NCBI GenBank assembly: GCA_046727855.1
Contig: JBKPDL010000139.1
Coordinates: 1 to 11,252 of the forward strand
Reading direction: 5' to 3'
Source: DASPWV01 sp046727855
GTDB taxonomy: Bacteria > Acidobacteriota > Vicinamibacteria > Vicinamibacterales > UBA2999
DNA length: 11,252 bases
Part shown: positions 7,263 through 11,252 of the stretch, one piece after another
How the letters are laid out: every line of letters starts with the position of its first letter
How positions within the stretch are numbered: the stretch's first letter is position 1
The notes under the pieces: generated by a model
Databases searched by the model: none
What the model was told of the DNA's origin: nothing
Seen by the model: the letters and a program-made list of their open reading frames with translations, nothing else
Made by a program: the position numbers and the translations under genes

Positions 7263-8351
7263 CTAGACGGTGACGAGTTTCCCTCTGTTATTCAGCGAGT
7301 GATCAGCCGCTTCGAGCAGCCGCACCACTCTGAGTCCTGCAACGCCATCGTTGCTTGGCGCTTCGCTGCGGCGAATGCAGTCGAGGAAGTACGCGAGCTC
7401 GAGTTTCAACGCCTCGGTGGAGTCCACCTTTGGCGCCCACACATCGCCCGATCGATAGCTGACGAGCAAGTCGTAAACACCTTCGCCGCTGGTAATGTTG
7501 ACGCCCTTGTCGTACACCTTGATCTTCTCGTCCGGCTCTAGATCGTTCCATACCAGCATCTTGTCGCGGCCGCCGATGAGCGTGGTGCGGACCTTGACGG
7601 GCGACAGCCAGTTGACGTTGACATGCGCGACGATGTTGTTGGGGAAGTACACCGTGATGAACGCCATGTCGGCGTGTCCGTTGAGATGGTTCGCTCCCGT
7701 GGCACTCACCGCTTCGGGCTGTACGCTCACCAGGTAATCCATGATCGACAGATCGTGAGGCGCGAGGTCCCACACAACGCTGACGTCGTGCTGAAACAAG
7801 CCGAGATTCACACGCGTCGAGTCGAAATAGTACAGCGGACCCAGCGTGCCGTCGTCCACGAGCTGCCGAATCTTCCGGACCGCGCCGCTGAACAAGAACG
7901 TGTGGTCCACCATGATCTGCAGGTTCTTTCGGGCGGCCAGCTCAATCAATTGCTCGGCCTGGGCCGACGTGGACGTAAAAGGTTTCTCGACGAACACGTG
8001 TTTGCCGTGTTCGAGCGCCGCCTTGGCGAGCTCGAAATGGGTCCACACCGGCGTGATGACCGCAATGGCGTCGATGTCCGGCGAGCGCAGGAGTTCACAA
8101 ACATCGGTCGTGAGCTGGACGCCGTGATACAGCTTGCCCGCTCGTTTCAGCGCCGCCTGACTCTGGTCGCAGATCGCAACCAGCTCACATCCATCAAGGC
8201 TGCTCAGATTGCGGACGATGTTGGGGCCCCAGTAGCCGTACCCGATGACGCCAAGGCGCACGACGTCTGCCCCTCCATGCGGGCGTTCGTTGATCGCCTG
8301 CGTGGCCGCGGTTGCTGCCGTGTGCTCGAATCCTGAGCTGCTGCTGATCAT
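7263..8351 (-). CDS. Gfo/Idh/MocA-family sugar dehydrogenase (second copy, different subfamily)
   Basis: The 362-residue protein has a Rossmann fold with GYGYWG at 37-42, followed by PVWTHFELAKAAL (101-113), the EKP motif at 122-124, VDHTFLFSGAV (148-158) and DLAPHDLSIMDYL (195-207), whose His199 is in the position of the usual family active-site histidine. It should oxidise or reduce a sugar hydroxyl or keto group using NAD(P), probably on a nucleotide sugar. It differs clearly from the dehydrogenase at 827-1894: GYWGPN instead of GNIARK, and no WRGTW segment. The ATG at 8351 overlaps the acetyltransferase stop as ATGA; this gives about 30 residues ahead of the Rossmann fold, and an internal GTG just before VRLGVIG would remove them. 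Being coupled to a WbpD-like acetyltransferase suggests C3 oxidation before amination and acetylation, but the aminotransferase is missing. It ends at TAG, 180 bases from the next gene. Confidence 0.9.
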   Translation of the reverse strand: MISSSSGFEHTAATAATQAINERPHGGADVVRLGVIGYGYWGPNIVRNLSSLDGCELVAICDQSQAALKRAGKLYHGVQLTTDVCELLRSPDIDAIAVITPVWTHFELAKAALEHGKHVFVEKPFTSTSAQAEQLIELAARKNLQIMVDHTFLFSGAVRKIRQLVDDGTLGPLYYFDSTRVNLGLFQHDVSVVWDLAPHDLSIMDYLVSVQPEAVSATGANHLNGHADMAFITVYFPNNIVAHVNVNWLSPVKVRTTLIGGRDKMLVWNDLEPDEKIKVYDKGVNITSGEGVYDLLVSYRSGDVWAPKVDSTEALKLELAYFLDCIRRSEAPSNDGVAGLRVVRLLEAADHSLNNRGKLVTV

Positions 8352-8845
8352 TTCAGGCTCCCAATCGTCCGGTCGACGGGCCGCAACGCCTTCGCCGGGT
8401 TGCCGGCGACGATGGTGTCTGCGGGCACGTCGCGCGTCACGACCGCTCCAGCGCCGACAATGGCGCGCTCGCCGATCGTGACGTTACACAGAATCGTGGC
8501 TCCCGAACCGATGGAGGCGCCGGCTTTGACCACCGTCGGTTCGACTTTCCAGTCCTTCTCCGTTTGCAGTTCGCCGTCGGGCGCGGTCGCGCGCGGGTAG
8601 ATGTCATTGATGAAGACCACGCTGTGGCCGATGAAGACGTTGTCCTCGATGGTCACGCCTTCGCAGATGAACGTATGGCTCGAAATCTTGCAGCGCCGGC
8701 CAACGCTCGCGTTTTTCTGCACCTCGACGAACGCGCCAATCCTGGTCTCGTCGCCGATGGCGCAGCCGTAGAGGTTGATGAACTTCGACAGCCTGACGCC
8801 GTGTCCCAGCTTCACGTCGGGTGAGATGCAGACGTAATCGCTCAA
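8348..8845 (-). CDS. Left-handed beta-helix N-acetyltransferase, WbpD/WlbB-like
   Basis: The 165-residue hexapeptide-repeat protein starts MSDYVCISPDVKLGHGV and carries IGDETRIGAFVEVQ (30-43), CKISSHTFICEGVTIEDNVF (52-71), FIGHSVVFINDIYPRA (71-86), SIGSGATILCNVTIGERAIVGAGAVVTRDVP (111-141) and GNPAKALRP (148-156). The IGHSVVFINDIYPRA loop matches the position of the FTN--NPR loop of WbpD/WlbB, which acetylate the 3-amino group of UDP-2-acetamido-3-amino-glucuronate. The start codon is TTG (8845-8843), overlapping the TGA of the sugar transferase gene as TTGA; no ATG or GTG fits the repeat start, so this rare start is well supported. Its 3' end overlaps the dehydrogenase gene by four bases. 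Expression therefore probably depends on translation of both neighbours. The exact sugar substrate is inferred. Confidence 0.9.
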   Translation of the reverse strand: MSDYVCISPDVKLGHGVRLSKFINLYGCAIGDETRIGAFVEVQKNASVGRRCKISSHTFICEGVTIEDNVFIGHSVVFINDIYPRATAPDGELQTEKDWKVEPTVVKAGASIGSGATILCNVTIGERAIVGAGAVVTRDVPADTIVAGNPAKALRPVDRTIGSLK

Positions 8846-10008
8846 TGGGCTCCTTTACCAGTGACGACGGCGCGCGGCGTGGCGAGCAGAATCTTCAGAT
8901 CCGTCCACAACGAGTAACCGCGCGCGTACCGGAGATCCAGACGGACCATTTCGTCGAAAGTCGTGCGGCTGCGTCCAGTGACCTGCCACAGTCCGGTGAT
9001 CCCGGGTTTCGCTTCGTAGAGCCGCTTGCGGTGCCAACGCTTATAACGCGCGACTTCATATGGCAGCGGCGGCCGTGGACCGACAAGCGACATCTCACCG
9101 CTCAGCACGTTCAGAAACTGCGGCAACTCGTCCAGGCTTGATCGCCGGAGGAAGTGGCCAACGCGTGTTATGCGCGGGTCGTCAACGATCTTGAAAACGC
9201 TGGACGACGCTGGTTTCGCAGCGGCGCCGGCCTGAATGAAGTTGGTCACGTACTGCTGGTGGATGGCCGGATCCGCGTTGACCTGCATCGTGCGGAACTT
9301 GAGCATCGTGAACGGCCGCCCATGCTGTCCGACGCGGACTTGGCGAAACAGGACAGGACCCTTCGACGTCAACTTCACCAGGGCAGAGATCACGATCAAC
9401 AGTGGAGCAAGGAGCGCAAGCAGCATCAGACTGCCCGCGATATCGAGCGCGCGCTTGCCCGCCTCGGCGATGCCCTGACGCACCTTCTCGTGGCGAGGCT
9501 TTTTCTCCAGCAGCACCGGCACCGATTGGTGGCTCCGCTCCGAATGCACCTCGAGACGCATCGCGCAGCTGGCGGCAAGCTCTCGGCTCAACATCCGCGA
9601 CAGCTCCTGCTGCACCGTCATCGCCAATGCCGCCGCGGCTTCGGCGGGCTCGAGGTGAACGAGCGGCCGAATGAGGCCTACTGCGCTGTCCTGGTGCAAC
9701 CACCCGACGACGTCGGTATCAGCTTTGGTCGTCGTAAGCACACGCACCACCTCGGACCACGCAGCTTCGCCCTGCTCGCTGCTCAGCGTGATTACCAGCA
9801 GCGCAAACGATTCGTCGAACCGATCGGCGCGTTTGAACTCGCGAGCGAGGGCGGCCGTGAAGAGATCCGAGGTGAGCAGGTAATTTGGGGGCGACCACCG
9901 ACGCGCGCGCGGGAGTACGCTCCGCAGATGCAGCCTCGGCCGTCCTGCGGAAGCCCGTTGCGGAGGAGTGCTTGGCGGCGTTGTCGAAGGCTGGGGGGGC
10001 CAGGACAT
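8842..10008 (-). CDS. Undecaprenyl-phosphate sugar phosphotransferase (WbaP/ExoY type) with a degenerate GGDEF-like N-terminal domain
   Basis: With the ATG at 10008 the protein has 388 residues. The C-terminal half (about 185-388) is the bacterial sugar-transferase domain: KRALDI, a hydrophobic membrane-dipping helix (about 192-214), KFRTM (237-241), SSLDELPQ (290-297) with the catalytic Asp-Glu pair, VGPRP (309-313) and PGITGLWQVTGR (335-346). It should transfer a sugar-1-phosphate from a nucleotide sugar to undecaprenyl phosphate, the first committed step. The usual multi-helix membrane N-terminus of WbaP is absent. Instead residues 48-155 look like a soluble domain with LFTAALAREFKRADR and DTDVVGWLHQDSAVGLI, similar to the neighbouring 10011-10601 protein and to GGDEF folds lacking the signature. 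GAGG lies eight bases before the ATG; an upstream GTG at 10014 overlaps the previous stop (GTGA) and would add two residues. Catalytic domain certain; N-terminal call tentative. Confidence 0.93.
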   Translation of the reverse strand: MSWPPQPSTTPPSTPPQRASAGRPRLHLRSVLPRARRWSPPNYLLTSDLFTAALAREFKRADRFDESFALLVITLSSEQGEAAWSEVVRVLTTTKADTDVVGWLHQDSAVGLIRPLVHLEPAEAAAALAMTVQQELSRMLSRELAASCAMRLEVHSERSHQSVPVLLEKKPRHEKVRQGIAEAGKRALDIAGSLMLLALLAPLLIVISALVKLTSKGPVLFRQVRVGQHGRPFTMLKFRTMQVNADPAIHQQYVTNFIQAGAAAKPASSSVFKIVDDPRITRVGHFLRRSSLDELPQFLNVLSGEMSLVGPRPPLPYEVARYKRWHRKRLYEAKPGITGLWQVTGRSRTTFDEMVRLDLRYARGYSLWTDLKILLATPRAVVTGKGAH

Positions 10009-10010
10009 CG

Positions 10011-10601
10011 TCACATCCTCGAATCGCGGCCTAAGCCGACGACCCGCACCTCCGCGCGGGCCGCGTCGGTGGTCGAAAGTGTTGCTCGCAGCGCACGAAG
10101 CGCGCGTGCTTTGAGTTCCTCACGGACAGTCTTTGACGCAGGTGCTGTGGGCGCGAGAACCGCAGCAGCCACCGTGCTCTCGCGGTACCAACCGACGAAG
10201 TCCACCTCGCGGACGCATGAGCCGAGCGCTGAGAAAATCGCGGCGGATGTGTCCGGCGCCAGCAGGACGCGTGGACCGGGACGCTGCTTTAATGCCACCA
10301 ACATCAGTAGGAGAGGCTTGAGCGATCGCTCGGCGCGCTTCCGCTCGACGGCCAGGAAATAGCGAAAGGCCGCTTCGTTGTATGCCCGAGTAACATCGCC
10401 AGCGATCCGGATGAACGCCGGAGTCGATTCGACACCCACTTGTTTCTCCGTGTAGTAGAAACTGCCGTGGTAAAAGCGCGACTGCGCCTGCAATTGCATC
10501 GCCGCTGGGGCTTGCCAGCGCGGTTGGATAATCGAGATTGCGGGCAACACGCGCAATGTCAGGTATTTACGTACGCTGCTGTTCGATAGCTCTTGAAACA
10601 C
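10011..10601 (-). CDS. Small protein with a degenerate GGDEF-like domain, of unknown function
   Basis: As drawn the protein has 196 residues from a GTG start; no Shine-Dalgarno sequence precedes it, and an internal ATG at 10499 (giving 162 residues, starting MQLQAQSRFYHG) is an alternative start. The core reads YNEAAFRYFLAVERKRAERS (74-93), LLLMLVAL (97-104) and REVDFVGWYRESTVAAAVLAP (131-151). Cyclase-type GGDEF domains have the same order: an early helix rich in E and R, a hydrophobic strand, then a D-x-(V/L)-G-R-x segment. Here GGDEF itself is missing, so catalysis of cyclic di-GMP synthesis is not expected. The same pattern appears in the N-terminal half of the sugar transferase encoded next, with which it overlaps or nearly abuts (TGA at 10013-10011). 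A regulatory or partner role for polysaccharide initiation is inference. No signal peptide or membrane segment is clear. Confidence 0.75.
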   Translation of the reverse strand: MFQELSNSSVRKYLTLRVLPAISIIQPRWQAPAAMQLQAQSRFYHGSFYYTEKQVGVESTPAFIRIAGDVTRAYNEAAFRYFLAVERKRAERSLKPLLLMLVALKQRPGPRVLLAPDTSAAIFSALGSCVREVDFVGWYRESTVAAAVLAPTAPASKTVREELKARALRALRATLSTTDAARAEVRVVGLGRDSRM

Positions 10602-10690
10602 TGTGACACTTAATGTCGTTCAAAGTCGTATGAATGGAAGTGAAAAGTCGCCGTGATTGCCGAATTAGAAAAGTTAGATGCGTTGATCCG
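10602..10690. other. 89-base AT-richer intergenic gap
   Basis: This gap lies between the kinase stop (TAG at 10693-10691) and the GTG start at 10601. It is richer in A and T than its surroundings on the minus strand (runs such as CTTTTCTAATT and ACTTTTCACTT). That would suit a promoter or leader, but I could not fix a credible -35/-10 pair, and there is no hairpin with a T-run to call a terminator. Confidence 0.25.
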
Positions 10691-11252
10691 CTACTGGGAA
10701 GTGTTGTAGTAGCGGTCGTAATAACCGGCCTCGCCAATCGCATGTGGTTCGACGCGATTGAGCACCGTGCCGATGATGCACTCCTGCCCGAGTTCCGCGA
10801 TGGCTCGTTCGACGACGGCGCTGGGCGTCGATCCTGCGCCAATCACCAGCAGCACCGCACCGGCCTGCCGCGCGAGCAACTGCGCGTCGGTGAGCACGCC
10901 GACTGGCGGTGTATCAAGGAGAACCCAGTCGAAACGGCGGTCGCACTCCTCCAGCAGCGTGCTCATGCGTGGCGAGGTCAAAGACGCCAGCGGCGTAAGG
11001 CCAGGCCGACCCGCTGTCAGCACGTGAAGACCCTCTGAGATCTGAATAGTCGGTAATTCGACGCCGTCGGCGGACAGCGCTTCGGTCAATCCGCGCGTGT
11101 TCGCCACACCGAGGAGCGAGTGAATGGCGGGCCGGCGCAAATCGGCGTCGATCACGAGAACGCGTCGGGTATACGACTCGCTCAGTGTCAACGCGAGATT
11201 CACTGTCGTGAGCGTCTTGCCTTCGCTGGGCAGCGCGCTTGTGACCATCACG
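10691..11252 (-). CDS. Polysaccharide co-polymerase tyrosine kinase, C-terminal cytoplasmic domain (Wzc/CpsD type), partial
   Basis: Only the last 187 residues are in the window; the frame is open to base 11252, so the start and the membrane Wzz-type domain expected in Wzc-like proteins lie outside it or in a separate gene. The visible part has VTSALPSEGKT (Walker A, residues 3-13 of the fragment), RVLVIDADLRRP (Walker A'), DWVLLDTPPVGVLTDAQ (Walker B) and a C-terminal tail with a tyrosine cluster, YYDRYYNTSQ. These are the hallmarks of bacterial BY-kinases, which autophosphorylate on the tyrosine cluster and control chain length and export with the Wzz/Wza machinery at the inner membrane. 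The codon for the first apparent Met is GTG and sits just before the Walker A strand, so it is internal sequence and not a start. It is upstream in the operon of the initiating sugar transferase. Confidence 0.92.
   Translation of the reverse strand, partial: VMVTSALPSEGKTLTTVNLALTLSESYTRRVLVIDADLRRPAIHSLLGVANTRGLTEALSADGVELPTIQISEGLHVLTAGRPGLTPLASLTSPRMSTLLEECDRRFDWVLLDTPPVGVLTDAQLLARQAGAVLLVIGAGSTPSAVVERAIAELGQECIIGTVLNRVEPHAIGEAGYYDRYYNTSQ

Noticed and set aside
7623..8336. 237-codon open frame on the plus strand, opposite the second dehydrogenase
   Set aside because: It is the mirror frame of a certain Gfo/Idh/MocA gene, with no motif or ribosome-binding site supporting it.
9154..10362. 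402-codon open frame on the plus strand, opposite the sugar transferase and GGDEF-like genes
   Set aside because: It lies antisense to two well-supported genes. Its translation has no recognisable motif and is rich in Arg, His and Ala, as expected from the mirror frame of GC-rich coding DNA.
10515..10550. Possible sigma-70 promoter on the minus strand (TTGCGC, 17 bases, GATTAT) ahead of the internal ATG at 10499
   Set aside because: Only about three of six and four of six bases match consensus, a level expected by chance; kept only as a note because it would suit the shorter start of the GGDEF-like gene.
1..11252. CRISPR arrays, tRNA or rRNA genes, insertion sequences, attachment sites
   Set aside because: No regularly spaced direct repeats, transposase-like proteins, terminal inverted repeats, or tRNA/rRNA-like sequence was seen on reading either strand.

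Overview
The window is part of an exopolysaccharide or capsule biosynthesis locus. Every gene I can support is on the minus strand, so transcription runs from position 11252 towards position 1. The DNA is GC-rich, tightly packed, and many neighbouring genes overlap by 1-4 bases. Stops are TAA, TAG and TGA (TGA ends six intact genes), so the standard bacterial code applies. The gene content points to a Gram-negative soil-type bacterium. The unusual pair of proteins with degenerate cyclase-like domains beside the sugar transferase reminds me of Acidobacteriota (possibly Vicinamibacteria), but that assignment is recall-based and tentative.

Layout in transcription order. (1) Assembly core, 11252-8842: the C-terminal part of a Wzc/CpsD-type tyrosine kinase (cut by the window edge), a small protein with a degenerate GGDEF-like domain, and a WbaP/ExoY-type initiating sugar phosphotransferase whose N-terminal half carries what looks like a homologous GGDEF-like domain. 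(2) First sugar-modification pair, 8845-7263: a left-handed beta-helix (LbH) N-acetyltransferase of WbpD/WlbB type, overlapping a Gfo/Idh/MocA sugar dehydrogenase. (3) A 180-base non-coding gap, 7083-7262. (4) A second run, 7082-201: a small WcaF/NodL-like acetyltransferase, a stand-alone amino-acid adenylation enzyme, a dedicated carrier protein, a polysaccharide deacetylase-like protein, a GT4 glycosyltransferase, a WbpB/WlbA-like dehydrogenase and a second, longer LbH N-acetyltransferase. (5) The 5' end of another GT4 glycosyltransferase gene, 166-1, interrupted by TGA exactly where the family has a conserved tryptophan.

How the parts fit together (inference): the sugar phosphotransferase starts the repeat unit on undecaprenyl phosphate, and GT4 enzymes extend it. 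The two dehydrogenase/acetyltransferase pairs would make N-acetylated amino sugars, possibly uronic acids of the GlcNAc3NAcA type, although the aminotransferase needed between the two steps is not in the window. The adenylation enzyme and carrier protein resemble DltA/DltC and would supply an activated amino acid or small acid to decorate the glycan. The tyrosine kinase would control chain length and export. No Wzx flippase, Wzy polymerase or Wza outer-membrane exporter lies in the window.

Most notable points: the adenylation/carrier module inside a glycan operon, the paired degenerate GGDEF-like domains, the duplicated dehydrogenase/acetyltransferase pairs in opposite gene order, and the Trp-to-stop codon in the last glycosyltransferase.
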